This document shows, piece by piece, positions 20,291 through 32,178 of a stretch of 64,000 nt of DNA. The DNA is from Corynebacterium choanae (lineage in GTDB: Bacteria; Actinomycetota; Actinomycetes; Mycobacteriales; Mycobacteriaceae), in assembly GCF_003813965.1 (NCBI RefSeq), contig NZ_CP033896.1:2294001-2358000 (forward strand), read 5' to 3'. Numbering within the stretch: position 1 is the first letter of the stretch; every line of letters starts with the position of its first letter. The notes beneath the pieces are model-generated. The model was not told where the DNA came from. It saw only the letters and a list, made by a program, of their open reading frames with translations, and ran no database searches. The translations under genes were made by a program, and so were the position numbers.

Positions 20291-20856
20291 TAAAGCTCCT
20301 GACTGTCCACAAGTGTTCTCAACGACGAAAGTGCCCGATGCTGGGCAACCCGGACGGCACCGGGAGTTGAACCAACAATGGCGGCGGTTTCCTCAGCGGA
20401 CAGTCCAACGAACACCCGCAGCACAATAATTTCGCGCGCCTTGTCACTGAGTGAATCGAGCAAAGCACGCACTCTGTTACTTCCATCTTCTACCAGCGCA
20501 TATGCCTCGGGGGTGGCGGTGTCTGGTGATTCTGGAAGTTCATCGGTTGGGTGGGCTTTATCCCGACCGGCAAACCGGTGGGCATCAGCGACCTTATTGG
20601 AGGCAATCCCATACACAAAAGCCATAAACGGCCGCCCCCGATCGACATAATTTCCCACCGAGGTAGCCACTGCCAAACAGATTTCCTGCGCCACATCTTC
20701 CGGCGTGGGATGGCGTCCATTGCCGATGCGGGCTCTGGCATAGCGCAACACCAGCGGATGCACAATCTGCATGATCCGCTCTAGTGCGCGCTGATCTCCG
20801 CCGGCTGCAAGAGGTACAAGCTCGGCGAGTTCCCGCTCAAAATCGCTGGCACTCAA
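20290..20856 (-). CDS. sigD: RNA polymerase ECF sigma factor SigD
   Basis: 188 residues. Region 2 (ALERIMQIVHPLVLRYARARIGNGRHPTPEDVAQEICLAVATSV, then FMAFVYGIASNKVADAHR) and region 4 (LLDSLSDKAREIIVLRVFVGLSAEETAAIVGSTPGAVRVAQHRALSSLR) are complete. In corynebacteria SigD controls cell-envelope/mycolate genes. The start codon is TTG, with a GGATTGG stretch upstream. It forms a two-gene operon with rsdA. The whiB3/whcB gene that often lies next to sigD is not present in the adjoining 517 bp. Confidence 0.92.
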   Translation of the reverse strand: MSASDFERELAELVPLAAGGDQRALERIMQIVHPLVLRYARARIGNGRHPTPEDVAQEICLAVATSVGNYVDRGRPFMAFVYGIASNKVADAHRFAGRDKAHPTDELPESPDTATPEAYALVEDGSNRVRALLDSLSDKAREIIVLRVFVGLSAEETAAIVGSTPGAVRVAQHRALSSLRTLVDSQEL

Positions 20857-21373
20857 AAGTCGACCAATCCGTCCATGTTCGATAACGCGGTGTTTGCAGG
20901 CAGCAGCACGACCTCGACTGCATCATGTCAAACACCACAATGTTGCAAGCACAGTGTGTACTTTTTGCAGGTCAGCGCAAACACTACCAGTGCCGCAAAC
21001 ACACTATCTGCTGTGACAAGCGAACTAGCACCTGCTATCCAGCATATCTGTGACAACCACCTGTCATATTACGCCACAGCTTACACAGGCCACCTTCTCG
21101 CAGCTGTGCACGCCAATCTGGCAAGACAACCTGCGCAGCATCGTGGTAACAGCATCCGCCGGGGATGTTTCGTTATGTTCACACAACACTCCTGCTGCGG
21201 GATACAAATAGGTGCGCGCACCAGAAAACACCGCACATGGTGCATCGTTTCTGGTGCGCACACCACACTGGGTATCGCTACCACAGTGCAAGTTAGCTGC
21301 AGCGAAAACAAACCTTTAGTTCTAACACTGCCCTATTCGGCAGGTTGCACACGGTTGCCGCAGGCAACGTCAC
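20857..21373. other. Gene-free region between sigD and groEL
   Basis: 517 bp. It holds the sigD promoter region and the groEL terminator hairpin (21211-21264). A WhiB-type gene would be expected here from the related gene order; no frame with the WhiB Cys pattern is present. Confidence 0.5.
21211..21264 (-). terminator. groEL terminator
   Basis: GCGCACCAGAAA and its complement TTTCTGGTGCGC form a long stem, with further GGTG/CACC pairing at the base. On the minus strand it is followed by the T-rich TATTTGTAT. It lies 110 bp after the groEL stop. Confidence 0.7.
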
Positions 21374-23449
<2,076 letters not shown>

Positions 23450-23746
23450 TTACGCGATGACCGCGAGAACGTCGCGCTGCGACAGGATGAGCAGCTCTTC
23501 GCCCTGGTACTTGATCTCGGTGCCGCCGTACTTCGAGAACACGACAACGTCGCCGACCTGTACATCCATCGGCACCCGCTGGCCATTGCTGTCGAAACGA
23601 CCCTCACCAACAGCAACCACGGTTGCTTCCTGTGGCTTTTCCTTCGCGGAATCCGGGATAACCAGCCCAGAGGCGGTAGTGGTTTCAGCTTCGTTGATCT
23701 TGACAACGATGCGATCTTCAAGCGGCTTGATGTTGATATTCGCCAC
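23450..23746 (-). CDS. groES: Co-chaperonin GroES
   Basis: Lid of the GroEL chamber. 98 residues from a GTG at 23746 with GAGGAAT ten bases upstream; the longer open frame has no sensible N-terminus. Family motifs: [39 protein letters not shown], mobile loop region, [25 protein letters not shown]. It is complete and typical in length. A 40-bp imperfect palindrome (23781-23820) lies in its leader, and a terminator-like hairpin follows it, so it may be transcribed alone. Confidence 0.96.
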   Translation of the reverse strand: MANINIKPLEDRIVVKINEAETTTASGLVIPDSAKEKPQEATVVAVGEGRFDSNGQRVPMDVQVGDVVVFSKYGGTEIKYQGEELLILSQRDVLAVIA

Positions 23747-23780
23747 GGTAGTGATTCCTCCAGTGGATATGTTGTAAACC

Positions 23781-23820
23781 AAGAGCACGCTCAGCCAAGT
23801 AGAAGCTGACTGGTGCTCTT
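23781..23820 (-). promoter_or_regulatory. Palindrome in the groES leader
   Basis: AAGAGCAC and GTGCTCTT enclose TCAGC-N9-GCTGA. The 9-bp centre recalls the spacing of the HrcA target CIRCE, but the arms do not match the CIRCE consensus. It could be an operator or a leader hairpin, 35-75 bp before the start codon. Confidence 0.4.
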
Positions 23821-24600
23821 TGCTGCATTCTCGGCAAAGTTGTTGTCCTTGTGCGCAATCACTGCCTGCGTACCGCCCTGACCATGGAGCCGACCACACC
23901 GTTGGCCACATTGGGCGCAACGCGCTAGAAGGTCATCGCATCCAGCCACGAATACATGCATCACCATCGGCAACCAGCTACCAACAAACACCGTCGCGGG
24001 GTGTTCCTCAGCATGCTCGTCACCCATTTTGCCTTGCCAGCCCCACCAGCCTGCACAACCAGTGGTGAACAGGTGCCAGGGTGCAGTTATGGATGGCGCC
24101 ATAACTACGAACCGGCAATGCAAGAAGTGCGACGCACAATGCGTGAACGTCATGAAGTTCAGCGATAAGTACGAAGGAAGTGCCATGCTGCACAACCTAT
24201 TAGCACTCTACCCATGCAAGTGCCAGCGTTCAACACACCTTCCATGGTGTTCTCTGCCAGTGAACATCAACGATGAGAAAACCGGGAATATCCACCCGCA
24301 ACCCGTGTCAAAACACATCCCAAACCTGCTGCGCAAGATGGTGAATCACTTCGCCGACTGTCCCCTGCAACACCCTGCAATAGACGAATCCTTACCAACC
24401 ATTGGTGGGGTTGCCCATCCCCGCTAGTACTGGCAGGGGATAGCCTGGCTCCTTTATGCTGGTCTGCACAATCACATCGAAGTTCAAGGATGCTCAGCGT
24501 TCCGAGTGAGTATCCTTTGCTGCACGAGCTCACCGTCTCACCGTGCTGATCGTCGCAGCGCTTACGGTAAGCAATATTCTCTTCAATAAGGAGTACATCG
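23821..24600. other. Gene-free region between groES and the DUF4190 gene
   Basis: 780 bp divergent region with no frame that looks coding on either strand. It must contain the groES promoter and that of the plus-strand gene. No repeats or clear operators were recognised apart from the palindrome listed separately. Confidence 0.4.
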
Positions 24601-25050
24601 ATGACCACCCCTACCCCCGGCGCCCAGCCACAAGATCCCAACAATGCTTGGGCTGCCCCTGAACCAGCACCTGCTGCCCCCTACCCGCCAGCAGCGCTAG
24701 CACCGAAGAAGAACACCATCGCGTTGGTCGCCCTCATTGTCGGCATCATTGGTATCTTCACCGCCTTCCTCCCGATCGTGGCTGTTGCCGCCATCATTCT
24801 GGGGATTATCGGGCTGGTGAAAGCCAAACATTATTCCCCTGAATGGCGCCGCAAATGGATGGCTATCACCGGTATTGTGCTCGGCGTTATTGGCGTGGCT
24901 ATTCCGCTCGTCTTTTGGCTGTGGTTCCAGCACTCGCAAGGCGACTTCATCAACGAAGTCGAAGCCTGCAATACGCTTGCCGATGAGACTGCCAAGCAGG
25001 AATGCATCCAAGAGGCAACCATGCGCTGGCAGGAAGAAAACTTCTCCTAA
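24601..25050 (+). CDS. DUF4190 domain membrane protein
   Basis: 149 residues, with AAGGAG seven bases before the ATG. The cytoplasmic start is Pro/Ala-rich (PEPAPAAPYPPAALAPKKN, about residues 20-38). Two hydrophobic hairpin segments (TIALVALIVGIIGIFTAFLPIVAVAAIILGIIG and WMAITGIVLGVIGVAIPLVFWLW) flank the DUF4190 motif GLVKAKHYSPEWRRKWMA. The C-terminal domain has two Cys (EACNTLADETAKQECIQEA) that could form a disulphide outside the cell. The function of DUF4190 proteins is unknown. It is a single-gene unit with its own terminator. Confidence 0.85.
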   Translation: MTTPTPGAQPQDPNNAWAAPEPAPAAPYPPAALAPKKNTIALVALIVGIIGIFTAFLPIVAVAAIILGIIGLVKAKHYSPEWRRKWMAITGIVLGVIGVAIPLVFWLWFQHSQGDFINEVEACNTLADETAKQECIQEATMRWQEENFS

Positions 25051-25130
25051 AACGAAGCCGGTTTCCACTTCGCACTACTGCACTACTGCGTGCCCACCAC
25101 GCTAGGGATGCAAGCATAGCTACCGTAGCG

Positions 25131-25162
25131 AAGGTGCCGGCCTTCCCGGCAGGCACCTTTCG
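25131..25162 (+). terminator. Terminator of the DUF4190 gene
   Basis: AAGGTGCC (25131-25138) pairs with GGCACCTT (25152-25159), with more pairing at the base, followed by TTTCGTT. It lies 81 bp after the stop. Confidence 0.75.
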
Positions 25163-25380
25163 TTCCGTAACTCGTGCGAACCTCCCTGCAGACTTTTCGA
25201 TTTCAGCGCAGCAGACCCGATGCGCCATCGACGCACACGTGCTCCGCAGCGCGCAGTACGATCCCACACCAAGCGGTACGATCCCGCACACCCGCCCTAC
25301 AAACAATTGTTTTCAAGACGGGAGTCGCAATAGCACTGGGTGTTCTCCCGCCTCATCCCGGAAACCTGAAATAGTCTCGT

Positions 25381-25424
25381 AAATCCACCCCGCCTCCGGC
25401 AGCCCCGGACGGCGGGGTGGATTT
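25381..25424. terminator. Strong bidirectional hairpin
   Basis: Perfect 14-bp stem AAATCCACCCCGCC / GGCGGGGTGGATTT, with a nested TCCGG / CGGA pairing in the loop. A/T at the outer ends gives a T-stretch in both directions. No gene is adjacent; it may insulate metP. Confidence 0.65.
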
Positions 25425-26156
25425 GCGTCTGCACCACAAGAAACAACCACAAAGGCCGCATCAGCAGCAAGCAACCACCAAACGCCTACCAAGTAGTTGC
25501 CCACTAGGCCTGCTCACAGTGCCCGCGCGGCACCATATGCGCACTACCACATGAATGGCAACAGACACGGCTCCACAGCACCTCCAACCTGCAGACAGCT
25601 ACAGCAGCAGCCGCCACCCCACCACCAAATCTCCCACCCATACAGTCACGGTGGCGCAACACTGGAATGAAAAGATATCCGACAAGATGAGTATTACATG
25701 GCACCGCACCCCTGCCGTGTCCACTTCCTGGGAACCCTAACCCCACCTGCAGTTTTCTCACAGGCTTCACTCAGGTAAGCTACTGCCCCGAACGTTTTCC
25801 CTAATCTGCAGCAACACAGATTTCACATCGTCTTGCCTGATGATCATCCTTTTCACACCAAGGTTGAACCACAGACAGCATGGTGCGTGAGCACACGGTG
25901 TTTTCAAGGATCAGTGCTGCAGGGCAGGAAAGTTATTTTTTACCAACCAGTTTCCTTGAATCTTCAACTATCGCCGCACATATTTGGCGGCGCAGTGGAA
26001 GGTTCAACGAGCACAACAACACATGCGGCATCTCGTCGGTATAGACAACACAACCACACCGCAACGTCTTTTGGGGCATTCTCGCAAAGGACGCGGCGCT
26101 GTGGCGTGCAATCTGTCACTGATCGTCGAGCGCTGCACGCAAGAGGAGCACATCTT

Positions 26157-27806
26157 ATGAGTACAGCCCAACAGGGCAGGCGGGAAGTTTTCGCCGGACG
26201 ATCCATGTTCGTCTTTGCCGCTATCGGCTCGGCAATTGGCCTCGGCAATATTTGGCGTTTCCCTTATGTCTCCTACGACAATGGTGGCGGCGCATTCCTA
26301 TTCCCCTATGTCATTGCCCTGCTCACCGCCGGGGTTCCCGTGCTAATCCTCGACTATGTGCTTGGCCACCGCTTCCGCGGATCCGCGCCACTGGTTTGGC
26401 GCCGAGTATCGGCGAAAACTGAAGCGATCGGCTGGGTGCAGGTCGGCATCACCTACATTATTGCCATTTATTACTGTGTGATTTTGGCCTGGGCTGCCAT
26501 GTACACCTGGTATTCCATCAAGTTGAGCTGGGGTGAAGATCCACAGGCCTTCTTCCTGGAAGAATTTCTGCACGCCGACAACGAGTCCCTCAATTCCACA
26601 ACGATTATTTGGCCAATCGCCATTGTGCTGTTAGTGGTGTGGCTGGCACTGACTGCGGTAATGACACTCGGGATCCGCAAAGGCATGGGTGGCCTGTCCT
26701 CAATTTTCGTGCCGATCCTGATTTTACTGTTCCTTATTCTGGTGGTTCGTGCATTGTTCCTGCCTGGCGCAGCCACTGGTTTGCAGGCGTTCTTCAGCCC
26801 CGACTGGTCAGCACTCACCCAACCAAGTGTGTGGATGGCCGCCTACGGGCAGATCTTTTACTCCCTTGCAATCGCCTTCGGCATCATGATGACCCAAGCA
26901 TCCTATTTGAAGCGGCGCTCGAATCTATCAGGGCTGGGCGCTGTGGTTGGCCTGTCGAACTCGGCGTTTGAGGTGTTGGCTGGTATTGGTGTGTTTGCCA
27001 CCCTCGGGTTTATGGCTGCGGCGCAAGGTGTTGGTGTCGATGAAGTGGTCTCCTCCGGTATCGGGCTTGCCTTTATCGCCTTCCCCACGATTATCAACGC
27101 GATGCCAGGTGGGCCGTTGTTTGGCATTTTGTTCTTTGGTTCGCTGTTTATTGCCGGTTTCACTTCGCTGGTCACCATTGTTGAAGTGGTTGTGTCCGCG
27201 GTGCAGGACAAATTCGCAATGGCCCGCCGTCGCGCGGCGATTCTAGTGTGCACCGCCTGCGCTATTCCGTCGCTGGCCTTTTTCCCAGTGACAACCGGTT
27301 TGGCCACGTTGGATATTGTTGACAAGTTCGTCAACGTGGTCGGCATTGTCTTTATCGCACTGACTTCGATTCTCGTCGCCGGATGGGTGCTGGGTCGTTT
27401 CCCTGAACTGCGGGCACACGTCAACGCCGTCAGTTCCCTGCCGTTAGGGGTGTGGTGGGACTTCTCGTTGAAGATTCTCACCCCCATTGTGCTGGGCACT
27501 ACCTTCATCCTGGAGACACGATCACTCATTGTTGACGGTTACGAAGGCTACTCGATGTCGAAGATCACCGTGTTTGGCTGGTCGCTCGCTATATTCCTCT
27601 ATGGCGGTGCCGCGTTGATGTCGAAGATCAGCTGGCCGGCGACCACTATTGTGGACGGGCCACCAAATGGCGACTTCGGTGTGCCACTTACCGGTCGTGG
27701 CGCCCCCTTCGGCGGTCATCTTGATAACCCCGCTGAGACTGCAAACCAGCGCCGCGCCCGGCTCGGTGTCGGCAGCGATCTCCACGGGGAGATGCCCGAA
27801 GCCTAG
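26157..27806 (+). CDS. metP: Sodium-coupled methionine/alanine importer MetP (NSS family)
   Basis: Sodium-dependent secondary transporter. In C. glutamicum MetP works with the small protein MetS to import methionine and alanine. 549 residues from the ATG at 26157, with AGAGGAG before it. About 12 membrane segments; the NSS hallmark GSAIGLGNIWRFPYVSYDNGGGAF (about residues 22-45) supplies sodium and substrate sites. TM6 reads YGQIFYSLAIAFGIMMTQASY. The hydrophilic C-terminal tail is about 50 residues. metS follows 75 bp downstream, which fixes the identity as MetP rather than a generic SNF transporter. Substrate assignment is by homology. Confidence 0.9.
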   Translation: MSTAQQGRREVFAGRSMFVFAAIGSAIGLGNIWRFPYVSYDNGGGAFLFPYVIALLTAGVPVLILDYVLGHRFRGSAPLVWRRVSAKTEAIGWVQVGITYIIAIYYCVILAWAAMYTWYSIKLSWGEDPQAFFLEEFLHADNESLNSTTIIWPIAIVLLVVWLALTAVMTLGIRKGMGGLSSIFVPILILLFLILVVRALFLPGAATGLQAFFSPDWSALTQPSVWMAAYGQIFYSLAIAFGIMMTQASYLKRRSNLSGLGAVVGLSNSAFEVLAGIGVFATLGFMAAAQGVGVDEVVSSGIGLAFIAFPTIINAMPGGPLFGILFFGSLFIAGFTSLVTIVEVVVSAVQDKFAMARRRAAILVCTACAIPSLAFFPVTTGLATLDIVDKFVNVVGIVFIALTSILVAGWVLGRFPELRAHVNAVSSLPLGVWWDFSLKILTPIVLGTTFILETRSLIVDGYEGYSMSKITVFGWSLAIFLYGGAALMSKISWPATTIVDGPPNGDFGVPLTGRGAPFGGHLDNPAETANQRRARLGVGSDLHGEMPEA

Positions 27807-27881
27807 TCATCGGCTTGGATCACACTAGACCGTATCTTTTTGCCGGGCTTTTCTCGGCTTGTTGTTGGAAGGAACCAACAT

Positions 27882-28055
27882 ATGACCACCACCACTCTCA
27901 TCATCATGGTGTTGTATCTCGCTGTTGTGTGGGGGCTGCTCGCACTAGCCACCTATCATCTCTCGCGCACCAACGACGACACCTGCGGCACCTTAGGGAC
28001 GCAAAACCTTGACGATATGCCGCAGTACACAACCCCAGCTGTAGTATCCCGCTAA
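27882..28055 (+). CDS. metS: MetS small subunit of the MetPS transporter
   Basis: 57-residue protein: MTTTTLIIMVLYLAVVWGLL at the N-terminus forms a single membrane segment, followed by a polar tail (HLSRTNDDTCGTL, DDMPQYTTPAVVSR). GGAAGGAA precedes the ATG at 27882 by 8-15 bases; the longer frame from 27840 has no such site. MetS-family small subunits are required for transport by their NSS partner in C. glutamicum. It is directly downstream of metP. Confidence 0.9.
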   Translation: MTTTTLIIMVLYLAVVWGLLALATYHLSRTNDDTCGTLGTQNLDDMPQYTTPAVVSR

Positions 28056-28521
28056 CGCTTTCCTTAGCTCCGCTGCCAAGCGGCCTCCCACGCCACAGCA
28101 AGCCGACAAGGTTCGCTGTACCAACGATAAAGCAGGAAACGCTAGCACACCGGCTGTTTACAGCACCCCATCGGCACGCAGACATGTCGCCGACGATATG
28201 TTCATGCTGTGCGGCGCCAGTACAAGCTGGCGCGCAAACCATACGCCACCGCCACTTTCGCACAGGGATACTTTTTGTACCCCAAAGCGACAGTGACGGT
28301 GGCGTTGCTATTCGATCCCTCACGGCTTCGCTTGCGCTGCGCGGATCCATATTCTCCGCAGGTTCAGGGAATTGTTATTCGCTGCCAGCGAATAACACCA
28401 CCGGGCGAGCAACGGCCGAACGCCTGAAGAAGGTAGCTGCTAGGTGATGGTTCACCAGGCACCCCGGAAACCCACAACAGATAGTGATCCGGCAGTGCAA
28501 GCAGCAGAGCACTATCGCAAA
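28056..28521. other. Convergent region between metS and gtrA
   Basis: 466 bp. It contains a near-perfect palindrome (28374-28396). No frame looks coding. Confidence 0.45.
28374..28396. repeat. Palindrome GTTATTCGCTG-C-CAGCGAATAAC
   Basis: Two perfect 11-bp arms around a single base. The very short centre suits a protein-binding site or cruciform better than a classical terminator loop. It lies between convergent metS and gtrA and has no T-run. Confidence 0.6.
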
Positions 28522-28998
28522 CTAGCTGTGCGCAGGCTTCGGCTGAGCCTTGCCAGCCTGAAACACCCACAGATTCTGTAGGAGAAAATTCGTAATCGTC
28601 GCAACAGCCTGGCTGGCCACCCACGACCAGGTGTACAAATATGGCAGCTGCGGCACACCATGGCGAACAGCAGCATCAACGAGCACCGCTAGACAGAAAC
28701 ACACCACATATGACACAGCGGCACGGGACTTTTCCTTCGCCGACCGATCACCGCTGAAAGTGAAGAAACTGTTGAGATAATAGGCCACGGTTGACCCGAC
28801 AATATAGCTTCCTCCACGGGCAACAAAGGGCGGCACTCCTAAAGCCAACATGACAAACCGGGAACCGTAGTCGCAGACTGCACCGACAACCCCAACCAGT
28901 GTGAAGTTGACAATTTTCCGAACCAGCGTCCGCGGAATTCGGCCAAAGTAATATTCCGGCACCGAATCAGGTGCAGTCGACAATGTGGAATGTGCCAT
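28522..28998 (-). CDS. GtrA family membrane protein
   Basis: 158 residues from the ATG at 28998; ATG 29013 is an alternative. Four membrane segments typical of GtrA (IVNFTLVGVVGAVCDYGSRFVMLAL, FVARGGSYIVGSTVAYYLNSFFTF, AAVSYVVCFCLAVLVDAAV, WVASQAVATITNFLLQNLWVF). GtrA-like proteins are thought to flip polyprenyl-linked sugars for cell-surface polysaccharide; corynebacteria use several in arabinogalactan or lipoglycan assembly. No glycosyltransferase is adjacent, so the pathway cannot be told from context. tsaD lies 210 bp upstream. Confidence 0.88.
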   Translation of the reverse strand: MAHSTLSTAPDSVPEYYFGRIPRTLVRKIVNFTLVGVVGAVCDYGSRFVMLALGVPPFVARGGSYIVGSTVAYYLNSFFTFSGDRSAKEKSRAAVSYVVCFCLAVLVDAAVRHGVPQLPYLYTWSWVASQAVATITNFLLQNLWVFQAGKAQPKPAHS

Positions 28999-29208
28999 GG
29001 TGTTTTCTACCATTCTGAACAAAAGAGGAAACCGGGGTGATGCCGGCGATCGTGTGTAATTGGCAAACTACTGCGGCTGTGCACACCAGTGCACCGCATA
29101 ACCGCCAGCAAGGAAGATACCAGCTTCGCCAGTGCACCGGCATGCTGTCAGCCTTGAGACCAAACCCTGCAGAAAAACTGTCTAGTACGCAGCGCTACAC
29201 AGATAACC

Positions 29209-30306
29209 CTACGAGTTTGCTGCGGTCACCAACGGAATCTCCACCTCTAGGGAGGGATCGCAACCGACCGTCAGCGGTGAAGGACCATATCCTTGGGCGA
29301 TAAGATGCGCTGCCAACGCGGCAATCATCACCCCGTTGTCGGTACACAGCCGCAGATCAGGAACCTGCAACGAAATCCCTGCACTGGTACAGCGTGCCTG
29401 AGCCAACTCCCGCAGCCGAGAATTCGCAGCCACTCCCCCACCGAGCAGCAGCACAGGGGCGCCCACATCCTGGCAGGCTCGCACCGCTTTTTTCGTCAAC
29501 ACGTCCACCACCGCTTCCTGGAATGAGGCACACACATCCTCGACCACTATGGTGGTTCCTTCGCGTTCCGCTGCTTCAACATAGCGGGCAACCGCTGTTT
29601 TCAACCCGGAGAAAGAAAAATCATATGCCTGATCGGCGCGTTTCATCAGTCCACGGGGAAAAGCGATCGCCTTCGGATTGCCGTGTTTAGCAAGACGGTC
29701 AATAACCGGCCCACCCGGATACCCAAGCTCAAGCAGCCGCGCCACTTTGTCATAGGCTTCCCCCGCAGCATCGTCCAAGGTTGCGCCGAGCTCTTTCATC
29801 GGTTTACCGATACCGTGCACTTCTAAAAGTTGGGTATGTCCACCGCTCACCAGCAGCGCTACTGCATGCGGTAAATCTGGTACACCGGCAAGTGTCGCCA
29901 CCGCAACATGTCCACCCAAATGATTCACCCCATAGAAATCGACCCCCCACGCGGCCGCATAGGCCTTAGCTGCGGAAGCACCTACCAGTAGCGCCCCAGC
30001 CAAGCCGGGGCCGACGGTAGCGGCAACAACATCTGGTCGACGAATACCAGCTTCATCTAATGCTTGCCGCATCACCGGCCCGATTGCCTCCAAGTGCGCC
30101 CGAGAAGCAATCTCGGGAACAACTCCGCCGAACCGGGCGTGCTGCTCCATCGACGATGCGACACAATCGGCCAGAATCTCCAGCTGCGGACCTTCATCAG
30201 CCATGGAAAGTCGAATAATGCCTACACCTGTTTCATCACACGAGCTTTCCACACCCATGATGATCTTCGACTCACCAACGCGACTATCGATAAGCGATGC
30301 AGGCAC
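29209..30306 (-). CDS. tsaD: tRNA threonylcarbamoyladenosine transferase TsaD
   Basis: Transfers threonylcarbamoyl to A37 of ANN-reading tRNAs, acting with TsaB and TsaE. 365 residues from a GTG with GGAG eight bases upstream. Kae1 fold motifs: [33 protein letters not shown] (metal-binding His pair), [43 protein letters not shown] and DNGVMIA. Complete and typical. The partners tsaB and tsaE lie 7-8 kb upstream on the same strand with rimI and a large surface-protein gene between; in related genomes these genes are adjacent. Confidence 0.96.
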   Translation of the reverse strand: MPASLIDSRVGESKIIMGVESSCDETGVGIIRLSMADEGPQLEILADCVASSMEQHARFGGVVPEIASRAHLEAIGPVMRQALDEAGIRRPDVVAATVGPGLAGALLVGASAAKAYAAAWGVDFYGVNHLGGHVAVATLAGVPDLPHAVALLVSGGHTQLLEVHGIGKPMKELGATLDDAAGEAYDKVARLLELGYPGGPVIDRLAKHGNPKAIAFPRGLMKRADQAYDFSFSGLKTAVARYVEAAEREGTTIVVEDVCASFQEAVVDVLTKKAVRACQDVGAPVLLLGGGVAANSRLRELAQARCTSAGISLQVPDLRLCTDNGVMIAALAAHLIAQGYGPSPLTVGCDPSLEVEIPLVTAANS

Positions 30307-30582
30307 AACAACTCCATAAGGCTAAGAATCAACAATGCAACAGTCCGCAGCGGCATCAACCTCGGTGTTACCAGCTAGGTTCAGAAGCAAGGTAAACAGC
30401 AGTGTGCAATATTGACAGGATAAGAAAGCAACCCTTGTAGCCTACCCGCAAAGACTACTGGTGAACAGCAAGGAGACCACCGTGCAGTTCGCGATCAAAT
30501 CCAACTACCTGGAAGCATCCAGACCGTCGCGAACTCCCGAATTCAGCAGCCGCACACCCATCCAGCCGTACTGTTTGTTCAA

Positions 30583-31047
30583 CTAGCTCACTGATGGTTG
30601 CCGAAGCATGACAAACGCATCGGCACCGGAAGGTTGATAATACTGTTTCCGCAGCCCTACCTCGACGAAACCACGACTCTCATAGAGTCGAATAGCAGTT
30701 ACATTATCTGTGCGGACTTCAAGCAGAAACGGTGCGTGGTGCCGATCCACAAACTCGACTGCCGTATCAAGGAGCAGTTTGCCGAGTCCTTGCCCTTGCT
30801 CAGAGGGATCTACACCGATGGTAAGCAGTTCAAATTCGGCATCTTCAACTGTGCCCCGCAAGGCGATAAGGCAATATCCAACTAGCACATTGTCAGTGTT
30901 GACCACCCCGAATGCGCGTGTGAAAGGGCTGGCGAGCTCAGCAGCAAAGATTGCCTCACTCCACGGCGAATCCGTTGGAAATAGCACCTGCTCGAGTTCT
31001 GCAAGCCTGGGCAGATCTGCAGGAACAAGGTCGCGTAACTGTGCCAT
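30583..31047 (-). CDS. rimI: RimI-like GNAT N-acetyltransferase
   Basis: Acetylates the N-terminal alanine of ribosomal protein S18 in E. coli; actinobacterial RimI has a broader range. 154 residues from the ATG at 31047 (MAQLRDLVPADLPRLAELEQ), which matches the family N-terminus; a GTG at 31083 would add 12 residues. Acetyl-CoA loop LTIGVDPSEQGQGLGKLLLD, and C-terminal NVTAIRLYESRGFVEVGLRKQYY. It lies 276 bp upstream of tsaD on the same strand. Confidence 0.92.
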   Translation of the reverse strand: MAQLRDLVPADLPRLAELEQVLFPTDSPWSEAIFAAELASPFTRAFGVVNTDNVLVGYCLIALRGTVEDAEFELLTIGVDPSEQGQGLGKLLLDTAVEFVDRHHAPFLLEVRTDNVTAIRLYESRGFVEVGLRKQYYQPSGADAFVMLRQPSVS

Positions 31048-31408
31048 AAAGGTCACCGTGCTGCTTTCGAAAAAGATAGCCACGACATCATTGCGTGTTG
31101 CGTGGCGGCGGGTTGGCCATCTGCGCCATTGTAGCCGGCATTGTCATCAAACAACGTGACCCGGCACTGTTGGTCTATCTCCCCACCCGTGTGGGGAATT
31201 GGGCGTTTGGTAACCAGCTTCAATCGCCTTGAAAATTACCATCAGCTAGCTTCAGCTCGCTTTGGCAAAATGTTCTTTGTTCCAACGAGAACTTGCTCTT
31301 ACCACAGGGACGGCTGCTTGCTTGCGGCTGACTATTCACGTCACCTTATTCTCATACTGCGAGGAATCTTCTGAATCAGGTTCAAGCATCACTCGCAGCC
31401 ACCAACGA

Positions 31409-31445
31409 CAAGAACCCCGTCACAACCAACATGACGGGGTTCTTG
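31409..31445. terminator. Strong hairpin upstream of rimI
   Basis: Perfect 14-bp stem with a 9-nt loop in the stretch before rimI. No T-run on either strand, so it may be a transcript boundary or processing structure. Confidence 0.5.
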
Positions 31446-32099
31446 GAGCAGGGCGACGACTGCAGCTTTGATAAAGAAAGCTTCTCTCACGAAGCTGGGA
31501 AGGATAACGCGAGAGCGGCTTGTGCTGCTGTCTTTTCACTTATCAATCGCCCGCTAGTTCGCTGCGGGCCGAATAGTTCGGAAGGGAGGCCTAACAGCAG
31601 CGAACAGATCCGGGACAGCACGATCGGGAACTTTTCGGGAAGGAATCGTAAAAGCGCCCGATTCCCGGATGTTGCTGGCACAGGCTAGAGATAACTTCGA
31701 AGAGCATCTCTGTTAATGAATATCCCGGCCAGCAAGCTATGTAGCTCTGTTTTCCTGTAACAACTTCCAAACCGGCGAAAGCCGGTGACTGCTAGAGAAT
31801 AGCCGTTGAAAAGATACAACGATCGATTGATTGCACAGTCGTGGCTGATGAGCTTCCGATCCGGTTAGCGTGGTGCAATCACCAGATCATTGCAACGCTT
31901 TACGAGGCGAATCGGAACTCCAGGAGCGTTCCAGATACCTAGAGTTCGGATCGGCATTGTGTAGCAGAAGAATGAATTCTTCCGGTCTGGACTGCTGTAC
32001 CTGGTTTCCTTCGCACCACCGTAAAAGAGGTAATGCTTGGGGAAAGAAACTCGCACAAACTTCAGACCACATGGTTATGAAGTTTTCGGGGTAGCCCTC

Positions 32100-32130
32100 G
32101 GTGGGATCCGGTTAGGAGGCGGATCCCACC
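32100..32130 (-). terminator. Hairpin after the TSP3 surface-protein gene
   Basis: GGTGGGATCCG pairs perfectly with CGGATCCCACC around 9 nt. It lies about 50 bp after the stop codon and is the likely transcript end; no T-run follows. Confidence 0.55.
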
Positions 32131-32178
32131 GCCGGTGGCGTCCTAGCGGCCGCCACCGTGTGCTACTCATCCTGTTGA

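Larger units (their letters stand above)
25051..26156 (+). other. Long gene-free region before metP
   Basis: 1.1 kb. It holds the DUF4190 terminator, a second strong hairpin (25381-25424) and a long leader before metP. The open frame that extends upstream from metP (from 25833) lacks a ribosome-binding site and is Thr/His-rich, so it is treated as non-coding. No McbR box was found here. Confidence 0.45.
31048..32178. other. Gene-free region between rimI and the surface-protein gene
   Basis: 1.13 kb. Hairpins seen: TCCCCAC-CCGT-GTGGGGA (31190-31207), CAAGAACCCCGTCA / TGACGGGGTTCTTG (31409-31445), ACCGGC-GAAA-GCCGGT (31771-31786) and GGTGGGATCCG / CGGATCCCACC (32100-32130). Two minus-strand frames of about 63 codons (31487-31681 and 31865-32056) are not supported by ribosome sites or recognisable motifs. 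The rest is unexplained. Confidence 0.45.

Noticed and set aside
23781..23820. CIRCE element for HrcA before groES
   Set aside because: A palindrome with a 9-bp centre exists, but its arms do not match TTAGCACTC/GAGTGCTAA, so it is reported only as an unidentified palindrome.
25741..26156. McbR operator in the metP leader
   Set aside because: A single TAGAC half-site is present without a GTCTA partner at the right spacing.
31487..32056. Two ~63-codon minus-strand frames between rimI and the surface-protein gene
   Set aside because: No ribosome-binding site, no recognisable motif and poor composition; not enough to call genes.
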